Below are positions 45,694-55,434 of a DNA stretch of 64,000 bases, piece by piece. The notes below the pieces were generated by a model, which had not been told where the DNA came from, searched no databases, and was given only the letters and a program-made list of their open reading frames with translations. Location: the NCBI RefSeq assembly GCF_025165795.1, contig NZ_JAJAGO010000003.1:534275-598274 (forward strand), given 5' to 3'. Source of the DNA: Streptomyces gossypii (GTDB lineage: Bacteria > Actinomycetota > Actinomycetes > Streptomycetales > Streptomycetaceae). The translations under genes were made by a program, and so were the position numbers. Positions within the stretch are counted from its first letter, which is position 1; the number at the start of each line of letters is the position of its first letter.

Positions 45694-46656
45694 ATGTTCA
45701 CCTTCAGCCAGCTGACCAGCTTCGTCGCCGTCGCCGAGGAACTCCACTTCGGGCGGGCCGCAAAGCGCCTGCGCATCACCCAGCCGCCGCTGAGCCGCCA
45801 GATCCAGCAGCTTGAGCGGGAGCTGAACGCGCAGCTGCTGGAGCGCGGCAGCCGGGCGATCCGCCTCACACCGGCCGGACAGGCGTTCCTGCGGGACGCC
45901 CGCCGGCTGCTGCACGAGGCGGAGAGCGCGGCGCTGGCGATCCGGCGGGTGAGCGCCGGACGGTCCGGGCTGGTACGGATCGGTTTCACCGCGACCTCCG
46001 CGTACGAGGTGCTCGGCGGGCTGCTCGGTGCCGCCCGCGGGCGGCTGCCGCACGTCGACGTGGTGCTGAGCGAGCTCGTCAGCCGTGAGCAGCTCGAACT
46101 GCTGTCCGCCGGAGCGCTCGACCTCGGGCTGATGCGCCCGCCCGTCGCCCGCGCCGACCTGGTCTCCCGGCCGATCGTCTCCGAGCCGCTGCTCGCGGCG
46201 CTGCCCCCGGGCCACCCGCTGGCCGAGGAGAACGGACCGCTGCGGCTCGCGGACTTCCAGGACCAGGACATGGTGATGTACTCGCCGACGGAGGCGCGCT
46301 ACCTCCACGAGCTGGTCGTCAGCGTCTTCCGCGGCGCGGACGTCACCCCCGTCTACACGCAGTACGTCACCCAGATCCACACGATTCTGGCCCTCGTACA
46401 GGCGGGGCTCGGCCTCGCGCTCGTCCCGGCGGCGGCGGCCCGGCTGCGCTTCAAGGCGGTTGCGTTCCGCCCGGTCGCCCTGCCCGAGCCGTACCCGGTC
46501 GAACTGTCCGCCACCTGGCGGCAGGGCAACGACAACCCGGCACTGGCCGCGCTGCTCTCCCTCCTCGACTCCATCGACCTCTCCGAAGGCCGCACGGGCC
46601 GCTCACTACCGCCGCTCGACACCCCGAACGAACCAGGCCGCACCGCCTTCCCGTGA
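45694..46656 (+). CDS. LysR-family regulator
   Basis: 320 residues from ATG 45694; the open frame extends far upstream but only as an antisense phase of the dehydrogenase. The winged helix is FTFSQLTSFVAVAEELHFGR with LRITQPPLSRQIQQLERELN. A LysR substrate domain follows (VRIGFTATSAYEVL, LGLALVPAAAA). It is expected to activate the divergent dehydrogenase in response to a sugar acid or similar ligand. Confidence 0.93.
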   Translation: MFTFSQLTSFVAVAEELHFGRAAKRLRITQPPLSRQIQQLERELNAQLLERGSRAIRLTPAGQAFLRDARRLLHEAESAALAIRRVSAGRSGLVRIGFTATSAYEVLGGLLGAARGRLPHVDVVLSELVSREQLELLSAGALDLGLMRPPVARADLVSRPIVSEPLLAALPPGHPLAEENGPLRLADFQDQDMVMYSPTEARYLHELVVSVFRGADVTPVYTQYVTQIHTILALVQAGLGLALVPAAAARLRFKAVAFRPVALPEPYPVELSATWRQGNDNPALAALLSLLDSIDLSEGRTGRSLPPLDTPNEPGRTAFP

Positions 46657-46769
46657 CCGCGTGCCCGGCCGGTGCGGGCGGGGGGACGCCGCGCCGCTGT
46701 CCAGCGGGCGCGGGGCGTCGGAGTCGGGCCGGCCCGCACGGCCCGTGACCGCGTGCCCGGCCGGTGCGG
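46650..46769. repeat. 28-bp direct repeat, two copies
   Basis: Copies at 46650-46677 and 46742-46769 are identical. The first copy overlaps the end of lysR, so the duplication may have redefined the gene end. Confidence 0.8.
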
Positions 46770-47004
46770 TGCGGGGTACGGCGGGCTGCCGCCCAGGTGG
46801 ACGTGCGGCTTGGCGCAGGCCGCCCCGTAGGCCGTGCCGCACAGCCCGCGCGAGCACCGGCCGGTGCGTGAGGTCGTGGCCGTCCTTCGCCCGCCCTGCG
46901 GGTGAAGACGGTCCTTCGACCCCCTACCCGCCCGCCATCGGCGGGGCGGGGGCCGGGCCGTCGGCTCAGCGCCGTACGGCAAGATCCAAACGAGAGACCT
47001 CAGG
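46657..47004. other. Non-coding gap with direct repeat between lysR and disA
   Basis: No gene. A 28-bp identical direct repeat (46650-46677 and 46742-46769, core GTGACCGCGTGCCCGGCC) begins at the lysR stop and recurs 92 bp later. A GC-rich inverted pair lies between them. The 45-bp dispersed element then abuts the disA stop. Confidence 0.6.
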
Positions 47005-47049
47005 GCGTGCCGGACCCCGCGAGACAGGCGGGACTTCTCAAACACGCCC
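47005..47049 (-). repeat. 45-bp dispersed hairpin element, copy B (3' of disA)
   Basis: Reverse complement of 10350-10394 with 2 mismatches. Read in the disA direction it starts at the disA stop codon and contains CCCGC-N7-GCGGG. Confidence 0.8.
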
Positions 47050-48188
47050 TAGACGTAACGCTCCAGGATGGAGGACTCCGCCAGCCGCGAGAGCCCTTCG
47101 CGGACGGAGCGTGCGCGGGCCTCTCCGACGCCGTCCACCGTCTGGAGGTCGTCGACGCTCGCGGCGAGCAGCTTCTGCAGCCCGCCGAAGTGGTCGACCA
47201 GCCGGTCGATCACCGCGCCGGGCAGTCTCGGCACCTTCGCCAGCAGGCGGAACCCGCGTGGCGAGACGGCCGAGTCGAGGATCTCGGGGGAGCCTGAGTA
47301 GCCCAGCGCCCGCGCCACCGTGGAGAGTTCGAGCAGCTCGGTGTGGCTGAGCCGGTCCAGGTCGTTCAGCGCTTCCGCGACCGTACGGGACCTGCGCCCG
47401 GTGCCGGTGGGCTCCGGCACGTAGTCGCGGGCGACCAGTTCGCGTTCTGGTTCGACGCCCGCGATCAGCTCGTCGAGCTGGAGCGACAGGAGCCTGCCGT
47501 CGGTGCCGAGTTCGACGACGTACTCGGCGATCTCCGTCGCGATCCGCCGCACCATCTCGAGCCGCTGTGCGACGGCCGTCACATCGCGGACCGTCACCAA
47601 GTCCTCGATCTCCAGCGCGGAGAGCGTCCCGGCGACTTCGTCGAGCCGCAGTTTGTACCGCTCCAGGGTCGCCAGTGCCTGGTTGGCCCGGGAGAGGATG
47701 GCGGCGGAGTCCTCCAGGACGCGCCGCTGCCCGTCCACGTACAGAGCGATCAGCCGCATGGACTGGCTGACCGACACCACCGGGAAGCCGGTCTGGATGG
47801 AGACACGCTGGGCGGTGCGGTGCCGGGTGCCGGTCTCCTCGGTCGGGATCGACGCGTCGGGAACGAGCTGCACCCCCGCTCGTACGATCTTGGTCAGTTC
47901 CCGGTCCACGATGAGCGCGCCGTCCAGCTTGCACAGCTCGCGCAGCCGGGTCGCGGCGAACTCGACGTTCAGGACGAAGCCGCCGGTGCACAGCGATTCG
48001 ACGGTCTTGTCGACTCCGAGGACGATCAGTGCGCCGGTGTTCCCGCGGAGGATCCGCTCCAGGCCGTCGCGCAGCGCCGTACCGGGCGCGACCGCGCTCA
48101 GCGTGGTGCGCATCAAGCCGTCGGCGCGGGAGCTCCCCTGGCTCCCACCGGCCCTGCCGGGAGCTGCTGCCCGGTCGTTGGCTGCCAC
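47049..48188 (-). CDS. disA: DNA integrity scanning diadenylate cyclase DisA
   Basis: 379 residues from GTG 48188, with AAGGAG 6 nt upstream. It makes c-di-AMP from two ATP. The DAC domain shows [12 protein letters not shown] (DGA) and [11 protein letters not shown] (RHR). A helical spine ([20 protein letters not shown]) follows, and the HhH DNA-binding end has [20 protein letters not shown]. In Streptomyces c-di-AMP controls osmotic balance and development. It lies downstream of radA, whose product restrains DisA in B. subtilis. Confidence 0.97.
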   Translation of the reverse strand: MAANDRAAAPGRAGGSQGSSRADGLMRTTLSAVAPGTALRDGLERILRGNTGALIVLGVDKTVESLCTGGFVLNVEFAATRLRELCKLDGALIVDRELTKIVRAGVQLVPDASIPTEETGTRHRTAQRVSIQTGFPVVSVSQSMRLIALYVDGQRRVLEDSAAILSRANQALATLERYKLRLDEVAGTLSALEIEDLVTVRDVTAVAQRLEMVRRIATEIAEYVVELGTDGRLLSLQLDELIAGVEPERELVARDYVPEPTGTGRRSRTVAEALNDLDRLSHTELLELSTVARALGYSGSPEILDSAVSPRGFRLLAKVPRLPGAVIDRLVDHFGGLQKLLAASVDDLQTVDGVGEARARSVREGLSRLAESSILERYV

Positions 48189-48392
48189 TGCACTCCTTCG
48201 GTCGTGCGGGTGCCTGTCGGCATCGGTTGCCGTCTTCGGCGCTGCCCGCAAATGCCCGGCTTCGCCCCGTGAACTGCCCGGGACTGGTGCCGGGCGGAAT
48301 CGCCGCGACACAGCCGCGGCACCCCATGTCCTTACCGAGGCATCGCCGTGCCCATTACTTCGTCGACAGGCTGGGTACGTCCAGTGTCTGGG

Positions 48393-48428
48393 CCGGGTTT
48401 CGCGTCGCGGGCCCGGTGCGAAACCCGG
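48393..48428 (-). terminator. Hairpin between radA and disA
   Basis: Perfect 11-bp stem (CCGGGTTTCGC at 48393-48403 with 48418-48428, 14-nt loop). It would end the radA message before disA, so the two may be expressed separately. Confidence 0.7.
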
Positions 48429-48453
48429 AACAGACCCTAGACCGGGGCAAAGT

Positions 48454-49869
48454 CTACCGGCGGGCCGCCTCCTCGTGTGGCGCGCTCCGCGCGGGGCGGG
48501 ACGGCAGCACTCCCAGCGCCTCTCCGACGTTCGCCACCACCTGTACCCGCATGCCCTCGGGGATCTTCCCGGGGTCGGCCGGTACGAGTGCGTGCGTGAA
48601 GCCGAGCCGGGCCGCTTCGGCCAGCCGCCGCTGCACGCCGGTTACCCGCCGCACCTCTCCGGCCAGCCCCACTTCGCCGACGGCGACGAGGTTCTGCGGC
48701 AGTGGTGAGTCGCTCGCCGCGCTCGCCAGTGCCAGTGCCACCGCCAGGTCTGCGGCGGGTTCCGTCAGCTTCACGCCGCCGACCGTGGCGCTGTAGATGT
48801 CCCGCTTGCCCAGCGCGCTGATCCGGCCGCGCTGCTCCAGCACGGCCAGCATCATGGACACCCGGGAGGTCTCCAGCCCTGAGGTCGTACGGCGCGGGGA
48901 GGGGATCTGGCTGTCGACGGTCAGCGCCTGCACCTCGGCGACCAGCGGCCGCCTGCCCTCCAGGGTGACGGTCAGACAGGTGCCGGGCACGGGGGCGTCG
49001 CGCCGGGTGAGGAAGAGGCCCGACGGGTCGGCGAGGCCGGTGATGCCCTCGTCGTGCAGCTCGAAGCAGCCGACCTCGTCCGTCGCCCCGTAGCGGTTCT
49101 TCACCCCGCGCACCAGCCGCAGCCGGTTGTGCCGGTCGCCCTCGAACTGGAGCACCACGTCGACGAGATGCTCCAGCAGCCGGGGCCCGGCGATCCCGCC
49201 GTCCTTCGTGACATGGCCCACCAGGATGGTGGACATGCCGCGCTCCTTCGACGCGCGGATCAGCGCGGCGGCGACCTCGCGCACCTGGGCGACCCCGCCG
49301 GGCGCTCCGTCGATCTCCGGCGAGGCGACGGTCTGCACCGAGTCCATCACCAGGAGTGAGGGCTGCACGGCGTCCAGATGGGCCAGCACGGCCGAAAGGT
49401 CGGTCTCGGCGGCCAGGAACAGGTCGTCGTTGATCGCGCCGATGCGGTCGGCCCGCAGCCGGACCTGGGCGGCGGACTCCTCGCCCGTCACATAGAGCGT
49501 GCGGTCCTCGGGGCCGGCCGCCTTCGCTGCGACGTCCAGCAGCAGCGTCGACTTGCCGACGCCCGGTTCGCCCGCGAGCAGCACGACCGCTCCGGGCACC
49601 AGCCCGCCGCCCAGCACCCGGTCCAGCTCGGGCACGCCGGTGCCGCGGGCGGTGGCCTGCTTGCTGTCCACCTGCCCGATCGGCAGCGCGGCGGCGGAGA
49701 CCCGGCCGGGCGCGGTCGTACGGACGGCGGGGGTGCCACCGGTCTCCTCGACCGTGCCCCATGCCTGGCACTCGTGGCAGCGGCCGAGCCACTTGGCGGT
49801 AGTCCAGCCGCAGTCGGTGCAGCGGTAGGAGGGTCGGTCCTTGGCGGACGACTTACGGGGGGCAGCCAT
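48454..49869 (-). CDS. radA: DNA repair protein RadA
   Basis: 471 residues from ATG 49869. The N-terminal zinc finger [18 protein letters not shown], RecA-like core with Walker [10 protein letters not shown] and Walker [10 protein letters not shown], and the C-terminal Lon-like domain ([13 protein letters not shown]) are all present. The RadA KNRFG motif reads VKNRYG here, a Phe-to-Tyr change. It is a branch-migrating helicase in recombination. TACGGT at 49876-49881 lies 6 nt before the ATG with no ribosome site. Confidence 0.96.
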   Translation of the reverse strand: MAAPRKSSAKDRPSYRCTDCGWTTAKWLGRCHECQAWGTVEETGGTPAVRTTAPGRVSAAALPIGQVDSKQATARGTGVPELDRVLGGGLVPGAVVLLAGEPGVGKSTLLLDVAAKAAGPEDRTLYVTGEESAAQVRLRADRIGAINDDLFLAAETDLSAVLAHLDAVQPSLLVMDSVQTVASPEIDGAPGGVAQVREVAAALIRASKERGMSTILVGHVTKDGGIAGPRLLEHLVDVVLQFEGDRHNRLRLVRGVKNRYGATDEVGCFELHDEGITGLADPSGLFLTRRDAPVPGTCLTVTLEGRRPLVAEVQALTVDSQIPSPRRTTSGLETSRVSMMLAVLEQRGRISALGKRDIYSATVGGVKLTEPAADLAVALALASAASDSPLPQNLVAVGEVGLAGEVRRVTGVQRRLAEAARLGFTHALVPADPGKIPEGMRVQVVANVGEALGVLPSRPARSAPHEEAARR

Positions 49870-49875
49870 GGCGCC

Positions 49876-49881
49876 ACCGTA
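49876..49881 (-). promoter_or_regulatory. Candidate -10 (TACGGT), leaderless, for radA
   Basis: The hexamer ends 6 nt before the radA ATG on the minus strand. Confidence 0.5.
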
Positions 49882-50085
49882 TCCGCGGCCACCGACACGG
49901 CAGTCGTCGCCGTCGGATGCCTGCCGGTTCCCCAGCAATCCCGGTCGACCCCCGTCGATCCCCGTCGGTTCGGCGCCGCGCGCGAGTGGCAGTTTGAGTC
50001 CCGGTCTTGTCCCCTTTTGAGGGAGATGTTCACCCATAAGGATTAAACAGCCGCCTGCTGGTCCGATGAACGACGTCTGCCGCCC

Positions 50086-50091
50086 TACGGT
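50086..50091 (+). promoter_or_regulatory. Candidate -10 (TACGGT), leaderless, for the BACON fusion gene
   Basis: TACGGT ends 6 nt before ATG 50098; the same hexamer as for the divergent radA. Confidence 0.5.
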
Positions 50092-50097
50092 CGCCGG

Positions 50098-51789
50098 ATG
50101 AAGAGCAGCAGGCGCGAGCACCCCACGCACACCACCGGCGCCCACCGAGCGCACCCGGTGCGGCGGTCGTCGCACGCCCAGCGCTCCGAACGCTACGGGC
50201 CCTATCTCGACGGACTGTTCACCTACTGCCTTTCGGTCATGTGCGAACACGACGCCGCTACCGCCGCCCTCGGCGAGGCGCTGGCCGTAGCTGAGCGGCA
50301 GCTCGACCGCGGCCGGGCGCCGTCCGCGCAGGCCCGCCGCCGCCCCTGGTTCTACGCGCTGACCCGCTGGGCCTGTCTGCGCAGGCTCGCCGCACGCAGC
50401 GCGGCCGACGGCGGCCGTACGGGCACCGCGGCCCCGCAGCTCTCGGCCGCCGCCACCCACCAGCGCCGCCGTGAACTGGCCGCGCTCGCCTGGCCGGAGG
50501 CCGCGGGCACCGCACCCGACCAGCGCGAGGCGCTGGAGCTGGCCGTGCGCCACGGGCTGCCGGTCAGCGAGGTCGCCGCCGTCCTCTCGCTTTCCACCGA
50601 GGCGGCGGGCGAGCTGCTCACCAGCGCCGCCTGCGAGGTCGAACGCACCCGTGCGGCGCTCGCGGTCGTCGAGTCCGGCGGCTGCCAGGCGGTCGCCCGG
50701 CTGGCCGGGGACGACCGGCTGCTGCTGGGCACCGCGCTGCGCCGTGAACTGGTGCGCCATGTCGACGACTGCGCGGAGTGCCGCCGGGTCGCCGAGCGGG
50801 CGATGGCCGGGATCTCCTGGCCCGGTACGGCGCCGGGCGGCGCGGCGCCGCTCGCCGTGCTCCAGGCGCCGCGTCCGGCCGTGCACGCGGCCCAGCGTGC
50901 GGCACAGCGCGCCCGCTGCGTCCACAATCCCCGCTTCGACAGGGACGGCTTCCCGGTCGAGCTGAAGGACCGCGCCGCCCGGCGTGACCGCCTGCGCAGC
51001 CGGGCCGTCACCACCACCGTGGTGGCGACGGTCGTCGCGGCACCCGTGCTCGCCCTCTGGGCGGCGTACCGGGGCGCGCCGGTCACGGGCGAGGGGCATG
51101 AGGCGTCAACCATCTCCGCCACCGACCGTGACGACGACGGTCTGGACGGACGCCCGTACGAGAACGCGGGCCGCGCCGACCGCGAGCAGGGCAACCGCTA
51201 CGGGCCCCGTACGGACGGCGTCTCGGTGGCCGTCGAGAACCCGGACGGTTCCGCGGGCGGCGACCGCTCCGGCAGCGGGCGGCTCGACGTACGGGCCCGG
51301 CACATCGGCAACGGCGCGGTGATCACCCTCACGGCGACCGGCCGGAGTGCCGTGCGCTGGTCGGCGTCAACGGACGCGGGATGGGTCTCACTCAGCCACA
51401 CCTCGGGCACCCTGCGGCCGGGCGCGTCGGTCTCCTTGACGGCGTTCGTCGACAAGGCGGCGGAGCCGTCGGGTGCGTGGGCCGCACGCCTCCGCATCGC
51501 GCCGTCGGGCGCCGTGATCACGCTGGAGGGCCACGGTGAGGCAGCCCCGGCCCCGGGCGATCCTCCGCCGCCCGGCTCGCAGGCGCCGGCGGAGCCCGAT
51601 CCGCCGCCGGCCTCCGACCCCGATCCGGACCCCGGGCCGGGGAACCCTGGCGGCCCGGAGGATCCCGGTCCGTCGGCAGAGCCGACGCCCTCCCCGGATC
51701 CCACCCCGAGCCCCTCCGAGCCGCCCCCGTCCGAGCCGGAAGACCCCGAGCCCCCCACCGGTTCGGAACCCACCTCCTCCTCCGCCTGA
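50098..51789 (+). CDS. Sigma-factor-like / zinc-finger / TM / BACON membrane fusion protein
   Basis: 563 residues. Residues 33-100 resemble sigma region 2 (YLDGLFTYCLSVMCEHDAAT, WFYALTRWACLRRL). Residues 125-190 resemble region 4 (DQREALELAVRHGLPVSEVA, AVLSLSTEAAGELL). H221-x3-C225-x2-C228 (HVDDCAEC) is an anti-sigma zinc-finger motif. One membrane segment lies at 303-324. Outside, residues 396-480 form a BACON-like domain (RSAVRWSASTDAGWVSLSHT, LRPGASVSLTAFVD), and a Pro/Glu/Asp tail ends the protein. It could be a membrane-held sigma factor or a degenerate one. The BACON module suggests binding of mucin-like or wall polymers. Confidence 0.8.
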   Translation: MKSSRREHPTHTTGAHRAHPVRRSSHAQRSERYGPYLDGLFTYCLSVMCEHDAATAALGEALAVAERQLDRGRAPSAQARRRPWFYALTRWACLRRLAARSAADGGRTGTAAPQLSAAATHQRRRELAALAWPEAAGTAPDQREALELAVRHGLPVSEVAAVLSLSTEAAGELLTSAACEVERTRAALAVVESGGCQAVARLAGDDRLLLGTALRRELVRHVDDCAECRRVAERAMAGISWPGTAPGGAAPLAVLQAPRPAVHAAQRAAQRARCVHNPRFDRDGFPVELKDRAARRDRLRSRAVTTTVVATVVAAPVLALWAAYRGAPVTGEGHEASTISATDRDDDGLDGRPYENAGRADREQGNRYGPRTDGVSVAVENPDGSAGGDRSGSGRLDVRARHIGNGAVITLTATGRSAVRWSASTDAGWVSLSHTSGTLRPGASVSLTAFVDKAAEPSGAWAARLRIAPSGAVITLEGHGEAAPAPGDPPPPGSQAPAEPDPPPASDPDPDPGPGNPGGPEDPGPSAEPTPSPDPTPSPSEPPPSEPEDPEPPTGSEPTSSSA

Positions 51790-51795
51790 ACCCCG

Positions 51796-51825
51796 TCCGC
51801 CTGACCCCGGTCGGGCTCAGGCGGA
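51796..51825. terminator. Bidirectional hairpin terminator
   Basis: 9-bp perfect stem (TCCGCCTGA at 51796-51804 with 51817-51825) between convergent genes. Confidence 0.7.
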
Positions 51826-51845
51826 TCCGGTGCCCGGGCGAGTGT

Positions 51846-52700
51846 TCATGCAGACCCGACAGGGTCCGCAGGGTGGGGCGCGAGAAGGGGCAGCTGGGAG
51901 GCGAGTCGCTCCGCGCACAGGGCTGCCAGCCGCTCGTACCCCTCCGCTCCCATCAGCTCCGTCAGCTCCGGCCGGTACGACTCGTACACCGGCTTGCCCG
52001 CCCCGTGCGCCGACGGCGCCGACGTGCACCACCAGTGCAGGTCGTGGCCGCCGGAGCCCCAGCCCCGGCGGTCGTACTCCCCGATGGAGACATAGAGCAC
52101 CTGCTCGCCGTCCGGCCGCTCCACCCACTCGTAGGTGCGCCGGATGGGCAGCTGCCAGCAGACGTCCGGCTTGGTCTCCAGCGGTTCGCGGCCCTCCCGC
52201 AGTGCGAGAGTGTGCAGCGCGCACCCCTGGCCGCCGGGGAAGCCGGGGCGGTTGTGGAAGATGCAGGCGCCCTTCCAGCGGCGGGTCTGCCGCTCCCCGT
52301 CGTCGTCGACCTCCGTCCAGCCGGAGGCCGTACCCGTCTCGTGGAACTGCCAGCTCTCGGGGGTCAGCCGTGCCACGTGCGTGGCGACCCGGGCCTCGTC
52401 CTCCTCGTCGGTGAAGTGGGCCCCGAGTGTGCAGCAGCCGTCCGAGGCGCGGCCCTGCTGGATGCCCTGGCAGCCCTGACCGAACACGCAGTTCCACCGG
52501 GAGGTCAGCCATGTCAGGTCGCAGCGGAAGACCTGTTCCGGATCGGCCGGGTCGGGAAACTCCACCCAGGCCCGGGTGAACTCCAGCGGAGTCTCCTCGG
52601 CCCGCGCTTCGGCCTCCGGCTCGGCAGGGCCGCCGCCCTTCCCGCGCGGTTCGCCCTGCTCGTCCCGCTTCTTGCGCTTCGTCGCTTTCGTCTTACCCAC
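51846..52700 (-). CDS. Conserved Cys-rich protein of unknown function
   Basis: 284 residues, GTG start 6 nt after TACGCT (52707-52712). A Lys-rich N-terminus ([17 protein letters not shown]) is followed by a domain with many Cys: [42 protein letters not shown] and [10 protein letters not shown]. The spacing suggests a metal or Fe-S cluster, in the manner of YkgJ/DUF3109-type proteins. It has no signal peptide. It is divergent from the ppx/gppA gene. Its role is unknown. Confidence 0.78.
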   Translation of the reverse strand: MGKTKATKRKKRDEQGEPRGKGGGPAEPEAEARAEETPLEFTRAWVEFPDPADPEQVFRCDLTWLTSRWNCVFGQGCQGIQQGRASDGCCTLGAHFTDEEDEARVATHVARLTPESWQFHETGTASGWTEVDDDGERQTRRWKGACIFHNRPGFPGGQGCALHTLALREGREPLETKPDVCWQLPIRRTYEWVERPDGEQVLYVSIGEYDRRGWGSGGHDLHWWCTSAPSAHGAGKPVYESYRPELTELMGAEGYERLAALCAERLASQLPLLAPHPADPVGSA

Positions 52701-52706
52701 GCCCCC

Positions 52707-52712
52707 AGCGTA
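52707..52712 (-). promoter_or_regulatory. Candidate -10 (TACGCT), leaderless, for the Cys-rich gene
   Basis: Ends 6 nt before GTG 52700 on the minus strand. Confidence 0.5.
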
Positions 52713-52784
52713 ACGACCTGCGCCGGGTCGTTACGACCTCGTCCGCGACAGGGTGTAAGTGTGATGTCCACGCGCGTGGGCGGA

Positions 52785-52790
52785 TAGCGT
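52785..52790 (+). promoter_or_regulatory. Candidate -10 (TAGCGT), leaderless, for ppx/gppA
   Basis: Ends 7 nt before ATG 52798. Confidence 0.5.
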
Positions 52791-52797
52791 GCTGTGT

Positions 52798-53730
52798 ATG
52801 AGACTCGGTGTCCTCGACGTGGGTTCGAATACGGTCCACCTCCTCGTGGTGGACGCGCATCGCGGTGCGCGTCCTCTGCCTGCCTATTCGCACAAGGCGG
52901 AACTGAAGCTCTCCGCTCTGCTCGACGAGAACGGCGCCATCAGTCCGGACGGCATAGCCCGGCTGACCGCGACGGTCAACGAGGCGCGGGAGGTCGCGGA
53001 GGACAAGGGCGTCGAGGATGTGCTGCCGTTCGCCACCTCCGCCGTACGCGACGCCGCGAACGCCGAGAGCGTCCTCGCCCGCGTCGCGGAGGACACCGAC
53101 GTGAAGCTCCAGGTCCTCTCCGGCGAGGACGAGGCGCGGCTCACCTTCCTCGCGGTCCGTCGCTGGTTCGGCTGGTCGGCGGGGCGGCTGATGGTCATCG
53201 ACATCGGCGGCGGCTCACTGGAGATCGCCTACGGCCTGGACGAGGCGCCGGACGCCGCCGTCTCCCTCCCGCTGGGCGCCAGCCGCCTCACCGGGGACCG
53301 GCTGCCCGGCGACCCGCCTTCGACGGAGGACGTACGGGCGCTGCGCCGCCATGTGCGCGCGGAGATCGCCCGGGTGGTGGGGGAGTTCAGCCGCTTCAGC
53401 CCGCCCGACCATGTGGTGGCCACCTCCAAGACCTTCAAGCAGCTCGCCCGGCTCGCGGGCGCGCCCCGCTCTGGCGAGGGCAGTTACGTACAGCGGGAGC
53501 TGGACCGCAAGACGCTGGTGGAGTGGGTGCCGCAGCTTGCCGCGATGACCGCCGAGCAGCGGGCGGAGCTCCCGGGCGTGTCCGAGGGCCGCGCTGACCA
53601 GCTGCTGGCGGGAGCGGTGGTCGCGGAGGCGGTGATGGATCTGTTCGGCGTGGAGACGCTGGAGGTCTGTCCGTGGGCGCTGCGCGAGGGCGTGATCCTG
53701 CGCCGCCTTGACCAACTGGGTACGGCGTGA
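52798..53730 (+). CDS. Ppx/GppA-family phosphatase
   Basis: 310 residues from ATG 52798, which starts [20 protein letters not shown], the family phosphate-1 loop; an ATG 9 nt earlier is less likely. [27 protein letters not shown] and [14 protein letters not shown] are standard. It hydrolyses polyphosphate or pppGpp. It is short, lacking the C-terminal HD domain of E. coli Ppx, as is typical for actinobacteria (Ppx1-like). Confidence 0.94.
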   Translation: MRLGVLDVGSNTVHLLVVDAHRGARPLPAYSHKAELKLSALLDENGAISPDGIARLTATVNEAREVAEDKGVEDVLPFATSAVRDAANAESVLARVAEDTDVKLQVLSGEDEARLTFLAVRRWFGWSAGRLMVIDIGGGSLEIAYGLDEAPDAAVSLPLGASRLTGDRLPGDPPSTEDVRALRRHVRAEIARVVGEFSRFSPPDHVVATSKTFKQLARLAGAPRSGEGSYVQRELDRKTLVEWVPQLAAMTAEQRAELPGVSEGRADQLLAGAVVAEAVMDLFGVETLEVCPWALREGVILRRLDQLGTA

Positions 53731-53752
53731 GGGGCGGGGCGCGGGCCCGCCG

Positions 53753-53758
53753 TAGGCT
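53753..53758 (+). promoter_or_regulatory. Candidate -10 (TAGGCT), leaderless, for gene 53766
   Basis: Ends 7 nt before GTG 53766. Confidence 0.45.
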
Positions 53759-53765
53759 GTGACGC

Positions 53766-54614
53766 GTGGTGCAACCATCGGTGCGTATGCCAGCGGCCAA
53801 GGTCGCGCTGTCCACGGCGTCCGTATATCCCGAGTCGACTGCGGCGGCTTTCGAGATCGCGTCCCGGCTCGGCTTCGACGGTGTCGAGGTCATGGTGTGG
53901 ACCGATCCCGTCAGCCAGGACGTCGAGGCGCTCCGGCGGCTCGCCGACGCGTACGGTGTGCCGATCCTCGCCGTGCACGCCCCCTGCCTGCTGATCACCC
54001 AGCGTGTCTGGTCCACCGATCCATGGACGAAGCTCCAGCGGGCCCGCTCGGCCGCCGAGCGGCTCGGTGCCACCACGGTTGTCGTGCACCCGCCGTTCCG
54101 CTGGCAGCGCGCGTACGCGCGTGACTTCGTCAGCGGCATCTGGCGGATGGCCGAGGAGACGGACGTACGCTTCGCCGTCGAGAACATGTTCCCGTGGCGC
54201 TACCGGGACCGCGAGATGATGGCGTACGCCCCCGGCTGGGACCCCACGGACGAGGATTACCGGCACTTCACGATCGACCTGTCGCACACGGCCACCTCCC
54301 GTACCGACACCCTCGCCATGGTCGACCGGATGGGCGACCGGCTCGGGCATGTCCACATCGCCGACGGACAGGGCTCCGGCAAGGACGAGCATCTGGTGCC
54401 GGGCCGGGGCGACCAGCCGTGCGCCGAGCTGTTGCAGCAGCTGAGCGCGAACCGCTTCGGCGGGCACGTCGTGGTGGAGGTCAACACCCGGCGCGCCATG
54501 TCCGCCGCCGAACGGGAGACCGATCTGACGGAGGCGCTGGAGTTCACCCGCCGCCATCTCCTGCGCGGCGAGTCGTGCGACAGCAGCCCCGGCGGCCGGG
54601 CGGCGCGCCCGTGA
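53766..54614 (+). CDS. Sugar phosphate isomerase/epimerase-like TIM barrel (AP2Ec)
   Basis: 282 residues. [20 protein letters not shown] and [12 protein letters not shown], then [36 protein letters not shown] and GHVHIADG trace the metal-binding strands of the xylose isomerase-like/endonuclease IV barrel (His, Glu, Asp, His ligands). The substrate is unknown. It overlaps the downstream TetR gene by 4 bp. An internal ATG at 53787 is a less likely start. Confidence 0.88.
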   Translation: MVQPSVRMPAAKVALSTASVYPESTAAAFEIASRLGFDGVEVMVWTDPVSQDVEALRRLADAYGVPILAVHAPCLLITQRVWSTDPWTKLQRARSAAERLGATTVVVHPPFRWQRAYARDFVSGIWRMAEETDVRFAVENMFPWRYRDREMMAYAPGWDPTDEDYRHFTIDLSHTATSRTDTLAMVDRMGDRLGHVHIADGQGSGKDEHLVPGRGDQPCAELLQQLSANRFGGHVVVEVNTRRAMSAAERETDLTEALEFTRRHLLRGESCDSSPGGRAARP

Positions 54615-55291
54615 CCGCCCGGCCGGCGGCCGGGCACGGCCGCAAGCGGGGCCGCCCCTCGCTGGCAGCGCGGGTGGCGGGAGAACCGGCGGCGCCCGAG
54701 CGCATCCTCTCCTCCGCCCGCACCGAATTCGCCGCACGCGGCTACGACAAGGCGTCGATCCGGGCGATCGCCCGGGGGGCGGAAGTCGACCCGGCACTGG
54801 TGCACCACTACTTCGGCACCAAGGAGCAGGTCTTCGAGAAGGCGGTGGAGACCGCCTTCTCACCCGCGGTGGCGGCCCGCGACCAGGCGCTCGCCGTTGA
54901 TCTCGACCAGGTCGGCGAGACGATGACCCGCTTCATCTTCCGGGTCTGGGGCAACGCCGTCACCCGCGAGCCGCTGCTGGCAATCGTGCGTTCGGCCGTA
55001 AACAACGAGACGGCCGCCGCGATCTTCCGCCGGCTGGTGACGCGGCAGCTGCTGTCCGTACTGGCGGGCAGGCTGACGGCCCCGGACGCCGAGCTGAGGG
55101 TGGAGCTGGCGGTCGCACAGCTGGTCGGTACGGCGATGCTGCGCTATGTGATCAAGGTCGAGCCGTTGGCCTCCACGGATGCGGAGGTCCTGATCGCGCG
55201 GCTCGCACCGGTGGTCCAGCACCATCTGACGGGGGCGGACCTGGGGATCGCCGGGGCAGGCCGGGAGCTGACCGGGACTGACCGGGACTGA
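54611..55291 (+). CDS. TetR-family regulator
   Basis: 226 residues from GTG 54611, which overlaps the preceding stop (GTGA). A basic leader ([14 protein letters not shown]) precedes the helix-turn-helix [20 protein letters not shown] with [20 protein letters not shown]. The C-terminal domain is of the TetR_C type common in Streptomyces. Translational coupling with the isomerase-like gene suggests a shared role. The last codons are part of a 10-bp tandem repeat. Confidence 0.92.
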   Translation: MTARPAAGHGRKRGRPSLAARVAGEPAAPERILSSARTEFAARGYDKASIRAIARGAEVDPALVHHYFGTKEQVFEKAVETAFSPAVAARDQALAVDLDQVGETMTRFIFRVWGNAVTREPLLAIVRSAVNNETAAAIFRRLVTRQLLSVLAGRLTAPDAELRVELAVAQLVGTAMLRYVIKVEPLASTDAEVLIARLAPVVQHHLTGADLGIAGAGRELTGTDRD

Positions 55292-55297
55292 CCGAAG
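55268..55297. repeat. 10-bp tandem repeat at the end of the TetR gene
   Basis: CTGACCGGGA occurs twice and then, altered, a third time (CTGACCGAAG). It encodes the Thr-Gly-Thr-Asp end of the protein and runs past its stop. Confidence 0.8.
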
Positions 55298-55434
55298 CTG
55301 CCCGGTACTGCCCGGAACCGACGGGCGGCCCCCTTTCGAGGTCTCACCATCCGGGCGAGGTGTCCGGATCCCGGATTCGGGGCGTAGTCTCGAAAATCCG
55401 CAGAACCGTACGCACCACAGAGAGTGGAGCAGTC

